Shown: positions 35,364 through 44,721, counted from the stretch's first letter. The stretch is DNA of 64,000 nucleotides from an uncultured Lacinutrix sp. (GCF_947500325.1 NZ_CANMRQ010000013.1:1-64000); one strand, 5' to 3'. The notes: generated by a model not told the origin, from the letters alone. Translations and numbers: made by a program.

Positions 35364-35630
35364 ATGACTTCTGAAGAAATAGATATTGCCTTTAAAGATG
35401 CTGTAGAGCGTATAAATGCGCATACAGAACCTTTTCCTGCAGATTTTCTATTAAGACTTTATGCCTACTATAAAAAAGCAACTAATAATTACGAGCGACC
35501 AAGTAGTCGAACACCAATAATTAACGCCTTTAAGACTAACGCCTTATTCCAAATTCAAGATATTTCTGAAGATGAGGCCAAACAAGCTTATGTTGCGCTA
35601 GTGAATAATTACTTTTTGTATAGAAAATAA
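35364..35630 (+). CDS. Acyl-CoA-binding protein
   Basis: An 88-residue protein of the ACBP family, four helices carrying long-chain acyl-CoA. FPADFLLRLYAYYKKATNNYERP (helix 2 region, in parts) and ISEDEAKQAYVALVNNYF (helix 4) match the family; the Lys-Trp between helices 2 and 3 is replaced. ACBP is common in eukaryotes but sparse in bacteria; several Bacteroidota have it. Its place directly behind psd suggests a phospholipid-synthesis link, but that is inference. Confidence 0.85.
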   Translation: MTSEEIDIAFKDAVERINAHTEPFPADFLLRLYAYYKKATNNYERPSSRTPIINAFKTNALFQIQDISEDEAKQAYVALVNNYFLYRK

Positions 35631-35644
35631 AACAACTTCTTATC

Positions 35645-35713
35645 ATTCCTACGAAAGTAGGAATCCACAATTTAATAACATCCTTTAAAATAAATTCCTG
35701 CTTTTACAGGAAT
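35645..35713. repeat. Paired REP-like palindromes (BIME-like)
   Basis: Two palindromes of 20 bp, ATTCCTACGAAAGTAGGAAT (35645-35664) and ATTCCTGCTTTTACAGGAAT (35694-35713), are in opposite orientation and share the stem ATTCCT(a/g)c. The pair lies between convergent genes, where it may also stop transcription. Confidence 0.7.
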
Positions 35714-35723
35714 GGCAAAATAT

Positions 35724-37385
35724 TTAATCAACAACAAATTCTAAAACATCTCCTGTAGCCCCATTAGGAAAACTTATACCCAATAATGCAGATATTGTTG
35801 GTGCTATATCTATAATTTCTGTTTTAACTTGTGTACTGCCCTTTTTAATTCCTTTTCCAAAAAACAATAATGGTACGTGAGTATCATAATTTAAACCAGA
35901 ACCATGTGTAGAGCCTGTTTTACTGTAGCTAATAACTGCTGGATCTTTAACCATTATTATATCTCCAGATCGTTTTTGGTTATAACCATTTTGCAATAAT
36001 GCTTCAACTCCACTACCAAAAGAAGCAGTTTGAAAAGTCTTAGAAGCATATACTTTATCTATATTTTTATAATTAATTAATTCTTGTACTAATGCATCTT
36101 GCACTTCTTCTATAGAAATATTTAAAGCCTTTAAGCGCTTTTTATTAAAAAACAACTGATTATTACTGATATTTTCAATTAAATCTGAAGCTTTAAAACG
36201 CTCTGCCATGAAACTATCTAATTGTTTTTTAAAAGCATCTTTATCAAAATATCCAGCTGGTATGTTATGACTTTGTAAATATGATGGCACCTCAACTGCT
36301 CCGTGATCTGACGTTAAAAACACAGTATATTCGCCTGCTCCAACTTTAGAATCTAAAGTATTAAGTAAACGCTGGATATCTTTATCTAAACGTAGATAAG
36401 TATCTTCAATTTCTTTAGAATTCACTCCAAAATTATGCCCTACATAATCTGTACTAGAAAAACTAACCGTTAACACATCTGTAATAGTATCTTGTCCTAA
36501 TTGCTCACCTTCTATCGCAGCAATAGCAAAATCGGCAACAATACTATTACCATATGGTGTACCTTTAATAATATCGAAACCAGCATTTTGATCTTTAAGT
36601 TTCGCTAAATCATAAGGAAATACTGCTTGATCTTTCCCTTTAAATCCGCCTTCATATGCATTTAAATCATTTCCACTCTCGGTATATGTATTAATATCAT
36701 ACAACGTATTCCACTCTTTCAAATAGCTTTCAGACACATTAGATGTGTTAAAATCACTAACCCATTTTGGTAAGTTCTTCATATAATAAGTACTTGTAAT
36801 AAAGTTTCCTTCATTCTTTCCTCTAAACCAATAAGCCGCATTAGCAGAGTGTCCAGCAGGCAGTATTGCGCCTCTATCTTTTATTGAAATACCAATGGTT
36901 TTTCCTTTCATTTGTGTGAATAATCTATTTTCATCACTAAACGTTGTTGTTTTCATTCTATGTGGAGACATACGCTCTAGCTCAGACTCACTTCCCACCG
37001 CCAAGACATTACTATCTTCTGCACAATACACCATTTCTTTAATAAACTTATCGTACCAGTTATTTGCTATTATACCATGATACTTTGGTGTAGTCCCAGT
37101 ATAAATTGAAGCATGTCCTGGACCAGTATAGGTTGGCACATAATTATAATGATTGTTTTTACAATTAAATCCTTCATTCACCATACGTTTAAATCCACCA
37201 TCTCCATATTTATCATAAAATCGTGTCAAATAATCATAACGCATTTGATCTACAACAATCCCAATTACTAATTTAGGCTGCGTATTTATAGATACCTTAC
37301 CAGTATCTTTTGATGTTATAATATTGTTTTGTGCCTTACAATTAAAAAGTAATAGTGCAAATAATAAACTTAATTGAAATCTCAT
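35724..37385 (-). CDS. pafA: Alkaline phosphatase PafA-like lipoprotein
   Basis: A 553-residue exported phosphatase of the alkaline phosphatase superfamily. Signal: MRFQLSLLFALLLFN then Cys16. The active-site Thr lies in PTYTGPGHASIYTGTTPKYHG near 76-96, metal ligands appear in GIVVDQMRYD, FSSTDYVGHNFG, FLTSDHGAVEVP and a late STHGSGLNYDTHVP. PafA of Elizabethkingia and relatives hydrolyses many phosphomonoesters without phosphate-starvation control in some species. The longest frame begins at TTG 37412, but a TAttTTTG -7 box (37410-37417) overlaps that codon, so ATG 37385 is the true start. Confidence 0.92.
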   Translation of the reverse strand: MRFQLSLLFALLLFNCKAQNNIITSKDTGKVSINTQPKLVIGIVVDQMRYDYLTRFYDKYGDGGFKRMVNEGFNCKNNHYNYVPTYTGPGHASIYTGTTPKYHGIIANNWYDKFIKEMVYCAEDSNVLAVGSESELERMSPHRMKTTTFSDENRLFTQMKGKTIGISIKDRGAILPAGHSANAAYWFRGKNEGNFITSTYYMKNLPKWVSDFNTSNVSESYLKEWNTLYDINTYTESGNDLNAYEGGFKGKDQAVFPYDLAKLKDQNAGFDIIKGTPYGNSIVADFAIAAIEGEQLGQDTITDVLTVSFSSTDYVGHNFGVNSKEIEDTYLRLDKDIQRLLNTLDSKVGAGEYTVFLTSDHGAVEVPSYLQSHNIPAGYFDKDAFKKQLDSFMAERFKASDLIENISNNQLFFNKKRLKALNISIEEVQDALVQELINYKNIDKVYASKTFQTASFGSGVEALLQNGYNQKRSGDIIMVKDPAVISYSKTGSTHGSGLNYDTHVPLLFFGKGIKKGSTQVKTEIIDIAPTISALLGISFPNGATGDVLEFVVD

Positions 37386-37409
37386 TTTTGTTTTGTTTTG
37401 TAACGTTTT

Positions 37410-37417
37410 CAAAAATA
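37410..37417 (-). promoter_or_regulatory. -7 box of pafA
   Basis: Minus-strand TAttTTTG, ending 24 nt before ATG 37385. It overlaps the TTG that opens the longer frame and so decides the start. Confidence 0.55.
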
Positions 37418-37497
37418 CATTTTTTAGTTTATCTTAATTTAAATTAATCGTTAAATACGTCATTAGATTTTTATACTTTAGCATTATAAATATTACT

Positions 37498-38235
37498 ATG
37501 CAGTACCTACATAATATTGGCACATATTTTTTAATGGTTTTAGAGATGTTTCGTAAGCCCACGAAATGGTCTGTAATGAAACAACTTATATTAAAAGATA
37601 TAGATGATTTAATTATAGGGTCTTTAGGAATTGTAGCTTTTATTTCATTTTTTGTTGGTGGCGTAATTACTATACAAACTGCGTTAAACATCAACAATCC
37701 TTTAATACCTAAATACCTTGTTGGCTTTGCCACTAGACAATCTGTTATTTTAGAATTTGCTCCCACATTTATTTCTATTATTATGGCCGGAAAAGTAGGA
37801 TCTTTTATAACATCAAGTATTGGAACCATGAGAGTTACAGAACAAATTGATGCACTTGAAGTCATGGGTATTAATTCTATAAATTATTTAGTATTTCCAA
37901 AATTTATTGCTTTAATGTTATATCCTTTTGTGATTTCTATTGCTATGTTTTTGGGGATTTTTGGAGGTTTAACCGCTTGTGTTTTGGGAGGTTATTCTTC
38001 TGCAGATGATTATATTATTGGAATTCAAACAGAATTAATCCCTTTTCAAATAGTATATGCTTTTATTAAAACACTACTTTTTGCCTTTGTATTAGCCACA
38101 ATACCTTCTTATCATGGTTATTTTATGAAAGGTGGTGCATTAGAAGTTGGAAAAGCCAGTACCACTTCTTTTGTTTGGACTAGTGTTGCCATTATACTTT
38201 TAAACTATGTATTAACCCAAATGTTATTAAGCTAA
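37498..38235 (+). CDS. MlaE-family ABC transporter permease
   Basis: A 245-residue membrane protein with the MlaE pattern: about five or six membrane helices, FVGGVITIQTALNI, GKVGSFITSSIGTMRVTEQIDALEVMGI (the EQIDALEVMG coupling helix) and the late TTSFVWTSVAIIL. In Gram-negative bacteria this permease moves phospholipids between the membranes in the Mla complex; here the MCE-type periplasmic partner is not adjacent. The stop overlaps the ATP-binding gene's ATG by one base. Confidence 0.92.
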   Translation: MQYLHNIGTYFLMVLEMFRKPTKWSVMKQLILKDIDDLIIGSLGIVAFISFFVGGVITIQTALNINNPLIPKYLVGFATRQSVILEFAPTFISIIMAGKVGSFITSSIGTMRVTEQIDALEVMGINSINYLVFPKFIALMLYPFVISIAMFLGIFGGLTACVLGGYSSADDYIIGIQTELIPFQIVYAFIKTLLFAFVLATIPSYHGYFMKGGALEVGKASTTSFVWTSVAIILLNYVLTQMLLS

Positions 38236-38993
38236 TGATAGAAGTAAAAGATTTAGAAAAATCGTTTGGAGATGCACATATTTTAAAAGGTATTAGTGCC
38301 ACATTTGAAAAAGGTAAAACCAATCTTATTATTGGAACTAGTGGTTCTGGAAAAACCGTTTTTTTAAAGTGTCTTTTAGGTTTATTTGATTATGAGAAAG
38401 GCAGCATCTCTTATGATGGTAAAATATTCTCAGAACTATCTGAAGACAAAAAACGTGATTTAAGAGCAGACATGGGAATGGTTTTTCAAGGTAGTGCACT
38501 TTTTGATTCTATGACCATTGCAGAAAATGTTATGTTTCCTTTACGCATGTTTACAAAACAAAGTAAAAGTGAGATGATGGATCGCGTAGATTTTGTTTTA
38601 AATCGTGTAAATCTACCTGACGCTCATAAAAAAATGCCAAGCGAAGCTTCTGGTGGTATGCAAAAACGTGTTGCTATTGCAAGGGCAATTGTGAATAAAC
38701 CAAAATATCTATTTTGTGATGAACCAAACTCCGGTTTAGATCCAAAAACTGCCATTGTTATAGATAATTTAATTAAAGAAATTACGGAAGAATATGAGAT
38801 TACTACCGTAATAAACTCTCATGACATGAATTCTGTTATGGAAATAGGAGAGAAAATTGTTTTCTTACGTTATGGCTTAAAAGAATGGGAAGGTTCTAAA
38901 CACAATATATTTAAAACCGATAACGAAATTGTTACCGATTTTGTCTATTCTTCTAACCTATTTAGAAAAGTACGTGAAAGCTTAAATAAATAA
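38235..38993 (+). CDS. ABC transporter ATP-binding protein (MlaF-like)
   Basis: A 252-residue ATPase with Walker A GTSGSGKT near 35-42, Q-loop MGMVFQGSALFDSMT, signature ASGGMQKRVAIARA, Walker B YLFCDEPNSGLD and switch His in INSHDM. It is translationally coupled to the permease, so together they form the cytoplasmic-membrane part of a lipid ABC transporter. The ATP-binding gene ends 1 nt before the convergent DUF389 gene. Confidence 0.93.
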   Translation: MIEVKDLEKSFGDAHILKGISATFEKGKTNLIIGTSGSGKTVFLKCLLGLFDYEKGSISYDGKIFSELSEDKKRDLRADMGMVFQGSALFDSMTIAENVMFPLRMFTKQSKSEMMDRVDFVLNRVNLPDAHKKMPSEASGGMQKRVAIARAIVNKPKYLFCDEPNSGLDPKTAIVIDNLIKEITEEYEITTVINSHDMNSVMEIGEKIVFLRYGLKEWEGSKHNIFKTDNEIVTDFVYSSNLFRKVRESLNK

Positions 38994-38994
38994 G

Positions 38995-40503
38995 TTACTC
39001 TCTTTTTATAACAATATCCTTTTTAGTCTTTACGGTTTGTTTTAACCATTGACTTAATTCTTTTTCCTTAATTGTTTTTAAACTATCACTTAAAGCCGTA
39101 TTCCATTTTAAACGTGCTACAGATACAGTATCTACTTTTATAAAATCTTTAGATTCTAACATTTTAGCATAACTAAAGAACTCTAAATCTTTAAACCTAA
39201 TTTTAGCGTCTTTTGCAAGCGCCGTAAATGATATTCCAGTCTTAACGTTAGTTTTTTGTTCTAGTTGTTTATTTAAATTAGTAACCTCTTCCTGAAGCTC
39301 ACTTATTTCTTTTTGTAGGCCAGCAATAATATTCTTACTCTTCTTTAATTCCTCCCGAGTATCTTTATATGCATTTGAAATTAATTCATAACTCTTTGTA
39401 TCATTACCTTTTAACTTTAGAGCTACATCTCTTAAGTCTGGGTATATAGGATTATTTTTTATTTCATTTAATAAATCTTGTTTTGTTGCTTCAGTAATTT
39501 CATTTAAGAAATTTAATTCGAATATTTTATCATCATAATCTTTATCATGGTCTAACAGATTTAAAGCATCATTCCCTTCTATTTCATTTTCTATAAAACG
39601 AGCAATTTGATTTTCAAATTTACTTTGCTTATAAACATCTATAAAAGTCATAACAGCTGGAATCATTACCAATATTGCAAGTATAGAAGCCAATTGAGCG
39701 ATACGTTTACGTTTTTTAGAATTCGCATATTTAAGCATTGGAAAACGTAACACTTTCAATACAATAAATGTAGCTAGCGCAATAAATATTGTATTAATAG
39801 TAAATAGGTACATTGCTCCTGTGGCATATTTAAATCCGTATTCACCACCTTTTGCTAAACCAAAACCAACAGTACATAAAGGCGGCATTAATGCTGTCGC
39901 AATTGCAACACCAAAAATCACTGAAGCTATTGTACCTTTTTTAGTTCTCGCAATAATTAATGCTAAACCTCCAAAAAAGGCTATTAAAACGTCTCTAATA
40001 TCTGGTTTTGTTCTTGCTAATAATTCTGATGAATCTTCATGTAATGGAAAAAATTTAAAGAAAAGATAAGCCGTTAATAAACTTAAAATAATCATTACCG
40101 CTAAGTTTATTAAAGACTTTTTTAAAGTATCTATATCATTGATAGCTATAGACATACCTATACCTAAAATTGGCCCCATTAATGGTGAAATTAACATGGC
40201 TCCAATAACTACAGCTGTAGAGTTGGCATTTAAACCAACCGAAGCCACAAATATGGAACAAATTAAAATCCATGCTGTAGCACCTTTAAAAGGTATATCT
40301 GCTTTAATAGCCTCTATTGTAGCATCACGATCTGTATCATGTCTAAAATCTAAAAGCTCTTTAAAAAAGGTTTTTGTGCTTTCAATAAAACTAACGGCAT
40401 CTTTTTTTACAGTTTCTTTAGATTGTTTTACTGCTTCGTCCTTTTTTTCTGTTTGGCTTTTAGCCTGTTCTTCAGAAAAATTAAATTTACTTTCTTCACT
40501 CAT
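38995..40503 (-). CDS. DUF389-domain membrane protein
   Basis: A 502-residue membrane protein with the DUF389 core at about residues 70-280: AWILICSIFVASVGLNANSTAVVIGAMLISPLMGPILGIG (in parts), then FFGGLALIIARTKKGTIASVIFGVAIATALMPPLCTVGFGL. About six membrane helices are followed by a long coiled coil (KNIIAGLQKEISELQEEVTNLNKQLEQK, about 385-420) and a C-terminal soluble domain. Function unknown. It begins 3 nt from the end of the mannose-1-phosphate guanylyltransferase gene and is probably cotranscribed. Confidence 0.88.
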   Translation of the reverse strand: MSEESKFNFSEEQAKSQTEKKDEAVKQSKETVKKDAVSFIESTKTFFKELLDFRHDTDRDATIEAIKADIPFKGATAWILICSIFVASVGLNANSTAVVIGAMLISPLMGPILGIGMSIAINDIDTLKKSLINLAVMIILSLLTAYLFFKFFPLHEDSSELLARTKPDIRDVLIAFFGGLALIIARTKKGTIASVIFGVAIATALMPPLCTVGFGLAKGGEYGFKYATGAMYLFTINTIFIALATFIVLKVLRFPMLKYANSKKRKRIAQLASILAILVMIPAVMTFIDVYKQSKFENQIARFIENEIEGNDALNLLDHDKDYDDKIFELNFLNEITEATKQDLLNEIKNNPIYPDLRDVALKLKGNDTKSYELISNAYKDTREELKKSKNIIAGLQKEISELQEEVTNLNKQLEQKTNVKTGISFTALAKDAKIRFKDLEFFSYAKMLESKDFIKVDTVSVARLKWNTALSDSLKTIKEKELSQWLKQTVKTKKDIVIKRE

Positions 40504-40506
40504 ATT

Positions 40507-41586
40507 TTAACCATATTGCTCTCCAAACTTCTCTTTTACTTGTTGGAGTACTTTTTTAATATCTTGTTCTTTTGTTTTAGGATAGATTAATAACACCTCA
40601 TCTTTATCTACAATTATATAATCTTCTAAGCCATCAATGACAACTATTTTATCACTTTTGGTGCGTATCATATTTCCCGAAGCATCTTCAGTAAGTGTTC
40701 TTGCATTTACAACTGCATTATTATCATTATCCTTATCTAACTTATCATATAAACTACCCCAAGTACCTAGATCATTCCAGTCAAATGTCGCTGGTAGTAC
40801 ATATACATTTTGCGACTTTTCCATAATGGCATAATCCACAGAAACATTTTCTGCTTTACCATAATTATCTCTAATAAAATCGTCTTCAAAATCTGTATTA
40901 TAGACTGCAATACCATTTTCAAAAAGTAAAAATAATTCTGGCTGATTATTTTTAAATGCTTTCAAAACACTTTTTACACTCCATATAAAAATACCAGCAT
41001 TCCATAAAAAATTACCTTGCGCAATAAAATCTTTTGCAGTTTCATAATCTGGTTTTTCTCTAAATTGATTTACTGCTTTAATAGTTTCATTGGTGTTTTT
41101 ATCAAATTCAATATAACCATATCCTGTATTTGGAAAAGTAGGCTTTATACCCAAAGTCATTAATGCCTCACTTTTAGAACAAAAATTAAAAGCGTCCTGT
41201 ACATTATCGCTAAATGCTTTTTCATCTTCTATCCAATGATCGCTAGGTGCCACAATCATAACCGCATCTGGATTCTCTTTTTGTATTTTTAATGAGGCGT
41301 ATAAAATACATGGCGCCGTATTACGCATTGCTGGTTCTAAAACAACTTGTCGTTTAGTAACACCTGGCAATTGTTCAAAAACCAAATCATTATAGCGTTC
41401 GTTAGTTAAAATAAAAATGTTTTCTTGAGGAATAAGATTTGCTAAACGTTTAAATGTTTTTTGAATAAGCGTATCTCCTGTTCCTAACATATCATGAAAC
41501 TGTTTAGGAAAATCTTGAGTACTCACTGGCCAAAAACGTGATCCTACGCCTCCAGCCATTAATATTGCATAATAATTTTTATTCAT
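40507..41586 (-). CDS. manC: Mannose-1-phosphate guanylyltransferase
   Basis: A 359-residue enzyme that makes GDP-mannose from mannose 1-phosphate and GTP for surface polysaccharides. Signatures: the nucleotide-binding AILMAGGVGSRFWPVS near the N-terminus, VAPSDHWI, FREKPDYETA, WNAGIFIW and ATFDWNDLGTWGSLY. The C-terminal phosphomannose-isomerase domain of bifunctional enzymes is absent, fitting the length. Cytoplasmic. It starts the transcript that continues into DUF389. Confidence 0.92.
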   Translation of the reverse strand: MNKNYYAILMAGGVGSRFWPVSTQDFPKQFHDMLGTGDTLIQKTFKRLANLIPQENIFILTNERYNDLVFEQLPGVTKRQVVLEPAMRNTAPCILYASLKIQKENPDAVMIVAPSDHWIEDEKAFSDNVQDAFNFCSKSEALMTLGIKPTFPNTGYGYIEFDKNTNETIKAVNQFREKPDYETAKDFIAQGNFLWNAGIFIWSVKSVLKAFKNNQPELFLLFENGIAVYNTDFEDDFIRDNYGKAENVSVDYAIMEKSQNVYVLPATFDWNDLGTWGSLYDKLDKDNDNNAVVNARTLTEDASGNMIRTKSDKIVVIDGLEDYIIVDKDEVLLIYPKTKEQDIKKVLQQVKEKFGEQYG

Positions 41587-41669
41587 ATTTTTTTGTTATT
41601 GCAAGACCTTAATCTACTCAATATCTTAATTTCTATTAGTTTGACTCTCTATTGCACAAAGTGTTACAG

Positions 41670-42299
41670 CTATTTTTTGTTAACAACAATCTCGCTTTCA
41701 TGAGAACGTATTAATTCTACTTCTGCATTGGGACTAAAAAGATACACTTTTCCTGTTTTAATCTCAACACATTCGTAACGTTTTACTCGTTTTTTTACTT
41801 TTTTAAAAACTTTATTATTTCTAAACTTGAATGCTTCTTCGTATGGTATTTCAAAAATGTAGTTTTTATTGTTAGGTGCATCAAACTGTTTTAAAGCTAA
41901 AGCTAATTTCGCATCTGTATCACTACTAGCCTTAGGATTTCTAAAATGATTCGCTAAAAGGGGCAAAATAGTCGATGGAAATACTTCTGGGTTAATAAAA
42001 GGTAGCATTAAATGTTGAAATGTTCGTTTCCACTCCATCCCATGAGGCTTTATAAATTTGCCATAATGTTTATAGGCTTCAAAATGTGCTATTTCATGAA
42101 TAAGAGTAATTAAAAAACGATAGCGATTTAAGTTTTCATTTATAGTAATTTGATGTTTACCATTTGGTAAGGCTTTATAATCACCATGTCGTGTTTTACG
42201 TTCTTTTTTTACCAAAACAACTAAATTATCGTATTTTAATAATTGTAAAACTTGAGGTATTGCTGCTTCTGGAATATGCTTATGTAAGGTGTTTTGCAT
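41670..42299 (-). CDS. SprT-like zinc-metalloprotein
   Basis: A 209-residue protein of the SprT/Spartan-like family: TLIHEIAHFEAYKHYG carries the HExxH zinc and catalytic motif near residue 67-71, with a later His in PHGMEWKRTFQHLM. In eukaryotes Spartan cleaves DNA-protein crosslinks; bacterial members are little known and many lack the zinc-ribbon, as here. Cytoplasmic. A -7 box 5 nt before the ATG suggests a leaderless mRNA. Confidence 0.85.
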   Translation of the reverse strand: MQNTLHKHIPEAAIPQVLQLLKYDNLVVLVKKERKTRHGDYKALPNGKHQITINENLNRYRFLITLIHEIAHFEAYKHYGKFIKPHGMEWKRTFQHLMLPFINPEVFPSTILPLLANHFRNPKASSDTDAKLALALKQFDAPNNKNYIFEIPYEEAFKFRNNKVFKKVKKRVKRYECVEIKTGKVYLFSPNAEVELIRSHESEIVVNKK

Positions 42300-42758
42300 T
42301 GGTACAAAAATAAGAGAAAGTGATTTGTTTACAATGCTATTTCAATATTAATACGATTTTACTATTATCTGTTACGTTATTAAACAGTAAATAAAAACCA
42401 TTTGCTACCAATTAGTATTAATATAATTTCACCCCAAACAATTAAGCTAATTGAATGAGGTGAATAAGATTGATTAATAGCGTGTAAAATTTAGCGCTAA
42501 GTTTAGACTAAATAAGTCCTTATCCTATTTTTATTAGGGTAGTTTTTCCCACCCTAAATTATTGAAAGAGGTTAATAAGTAGTAAATCAATAATTTTTTA
42601 AACATAAAAACTTACTAAGAATAAGACAGCTAATAATCGGTAGTATTTAATATTTCATACTTCATTCATACTTTTTTCCTACCCTAATTATTAACTAATT
42701 CATTAAAACTCAAATTAAATTTGCTTTCAAAGTAATTATTAATATTAATTTTATCAAT
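42300..42758. other. 459-nt gene-free region with inverted repeats upstream of a three-gene operon
   Basis: No coding frame seems real here. Structure: TTAGGGT (42534-42540) pairs with ACCCTAA (42551-42557); AAATTATTGA (42556-42565) pairs perfectly with TCAATAATTT (42587-42596), so the two hairpins compete for the same bases. A third ACCCTAA lies at 42681-42687. This could be a structured leader or operator set for the operon starting at 42759. Confidence 0.45.
42305..42312 (-). promoter_or_regulatory. -7 box of the SprT-like gene, consistent with a leaderless mRNA
   Basis: Minus-strand TAttTTTG, followed by 5 nt (TACCA) and the ATG at 42299. Confidence 0.55.
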
Positions 42759-43721
42759 ATGAAAAAAAGCACATTTTTATTATTCGTTTTACTTGTAAGT
42801 AGCAGCTTTACCTTTTCTCAAGTGAAAAAAGACTCTTTAAATGACAACTATATCTATCCACCGGAATCTCAGGGTAGTTTCACACCAAAAGAGAGCTGGA
42901 AGATTCATAGAGCTGCTTACATTAAGCAGTTAAAAGCAAAAGGCTTAACAGATAATGAATTTAACATAAAACTTATTAGTTATGAAAAACAGAAAGAAGA
43001 GTTTTTAGCCAAAGTAAAAGAACAACATAGAATAGCTGAAATACAGAGAAAAAAAGCTAATAAACAAAGGGCATTAGCTGCTATAGAAAGAAAAAAAGCT
43101 GATAAACAAAGAAAACTCGCTGTTATCCAGAGAAAAAAAGCTGATGAATTAAGGAAGTTAGCAGATATTGAAAGAAAAAAAGCTGATGAACAAAGAGTAA
43201 AGAGTGGAATACAAAGACTAAAAACTATTGAGCTAATAAAGCAAGCTAACATTGAAAGAGCAAAAGCTGATAAGCAAAGAAAATTAGCTGAAATTCAAAG
43301 AATAAAGGCTGAAAAAGAAAGAAAAAAAGCTCAAGAATGGAGAAAGAATGCTGAAAATATTCTAACAAAAAATATAACACTCTCAAAGCAATCTAACAAT
43401 AGTAGCAAACCTATACTTTTTAAAGTCACTTCTAAAACAACATTACGCATTGGCATAAGAGCAAATATTAGCTCGGGAACTGCTTTAATTGAAATCTATA
43501 ACCCTGAAGGAACCAAAGAAGGAGAACTATCATTAAAGTTCAATTCACAATCGATTTCAAACCAAGAGAAAGAAGCGTTAGAATATACCTCGGGAGCTTT
43601 TGATAAAACAATTCCAGATGCTAAAGTTGGAGATTGGAAAATAAAAATTTCTTCCTATGAATCTGAAGGTAATGTGGCTATGTCTGTTTCTAAATATATA
43701 AAACCAACTATGAATGAATAA
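42759..43721 (+). CDS. Exported coiled-coil protein with 14-residue repeats
   Basis: A 320-residue exported protein: signal peptide (MKKSTFLLFVLLVSSSFTFSQ). From residue 93 to about 200 the chain consists of seven to eight 14-residue repeats of the form A.I.RKKAD.QRKL, a continuous charged helix that would form a coiled coil. The C-terminal 110 residues (LFKVTSKTTLRIGIRANISSGTALIEIYNPEG, in parts) are a beta-rich domain of the kind that closes many flavobacterial exported proteins. Function unknown. It overlaps the membrane LuxR-type regulator gene by 8 nt, so the two are coupled; the DNA stretch 43035-43352 is a degenerate 42-bp repeat. Confidence 0.8.
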   Translation: MKKSTFLLFVLLVSSSFTFSQVKKDSLNDNYIYPPESQGSFTPKESWKIHRAAYIKQLKAKGLTDNEFNIKLISYEKQKEEFLAKVKEQHRIAEIQRKKANKQRALAAIERKKADKQRKLAVIQRKKADELRKLADIERKKADEQRVKSGIQRLKTIELIKQANIERAKADKQRKLAEIQRIKAEKERKKAQEWRKNAENILTKNITLSKQSNNSSKPILFKVTSKTTLRIGIRANISSGTALIEIYNPEGTKEGELSLKFNSQSISNQEKEALEYTSGAFDKTIPDAKVGDWKIKISSYESEGNVAMSVSKYIKPTMNE

Positions 43722-44721
43722 AATATTAAAAAACACTTTAGTCATTCTAGTTCTAATATTATGTAGTCAAACTAAAGTGTTTTCTAAAAATACTGGTCAA
43801 ATATCAGGCAAATTGATATTAGATGATACTTGGGAAAGAAAAATATATGTATCATACATTAAAACATTTGAGAAAGAATACGCTGTTTCTAATGATATTA
43901 TAATTACAAGCGCAATTATTGACAGTCTTGGTTACTTCAAAATTGATTTAACCAAGGTTCCAGATAAATGGTCATTATTACGCTTACACGTTGTTAAAAA
44001 AGATGTTTCGCCAAACTCTTTAATTATTGGTAGTAGCGACGAAAACTTTATATTCTTAATAGCGCAACGAGATTCTAAAATAGAACTATTCAATACAGAA
44101 GGCATACCAATATTCTTAAATACAAGAATTGAAGGAGCTAACTATATGAAAACCTTTAACCACATTAAAAACTTATCTAATTACCCAAACTCCATAGACT
44201 ATGAAAACTCTATAATAGAAAAAGAATTTATAAAGGAGGTCGTTTCAGAAAAACTGAAAGTGGTAGCAGATACGAGCTCAAATTCTTTGGTTTCGCTTTA
44301 TGCTATATACCATATTGATTTTCAAACAGATTACTTAAAAAACCCAGAATTTTACAAAACTTATTTATCTAAATGGAAAAACGAAAACAGTTCTTATTTT
44401 AAATCTTTTCGACAACAACTTCCGTTTAATAATGGCTCTACAAATAATAAAAATATAAACTACATTATTATTTTAATCATTACAATTAGTATCCTTTTTA
44501 TAAGCCTCTTAATTTATTTTAAAAAGAAGAATCAAAACATTAAAAAATTAAGTGTTCAAGAACGAAAAATATTCAATTTAATACGAAATGGGTTGACTAA
44601 TAAAGAAATATCTGCTGAATGTAATATTGAATTATCTACAGTAAAATCGCATGTTGGTAGTATTTATTCTAAATTAAAAATAAAATCTAGAAAAGAGGCA
44701 ATACATTTAAAAACCAAATAA
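43714..44721 (+). CDS. Membrane-anchored LuxR-type regulator with periplasmic domain
   Basis: A 335-residue protein with an unusual order: signal peptide (residues 1-25), a periplasmic domain starting with GQISGKLILDDTWERK (resembling the DUF4369-type domain that precedes thioredoxins), a membrane helix at about 248-268 (YIIILIITISILFISLLIY), and a C-terminal cytoplasmic LuxR/GerE helix-turn-helix (LSVQERKIFNLIRNGLTNKEISAECNIELSTVKSHVGSIYSKL, in parts). Signal peptide cleavage plus one helix put the HTH inside the cell, as needed. It could sense a periplasmic state and act on DNA directly. Coupled on both sides to exported proteins. Confidence 0.82.
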   Translation: MNKILKNTLVILVLILCSQTKVFSKNTGQISGKLILDDTWERKIYVSYIKTFEKEYAVSNDIIITSAIIDSLGYFKIDLTKVPDKWSLLRLHVVKKDVSPNSLIIGSSDENFIFLIAQRDSKIELFNTEGIPIFLNTRIEGANYMKTFNHIKNLSNYPNSIDYENSIIEKEFIKEVVSEKLKVVADTSSNSLVSLYAIYHIDFQTDYLKNPEFYKTYLSKWKNENSSYFKSFRQQLPFNNGSTNNKNINYIIILIITISILFISLLIYFKKKNQNIKKLSVQERKIFNLIRNGLTNKEISAECNIELSTVKSHVGSIYSKLKIKSRKEAIHLKTK

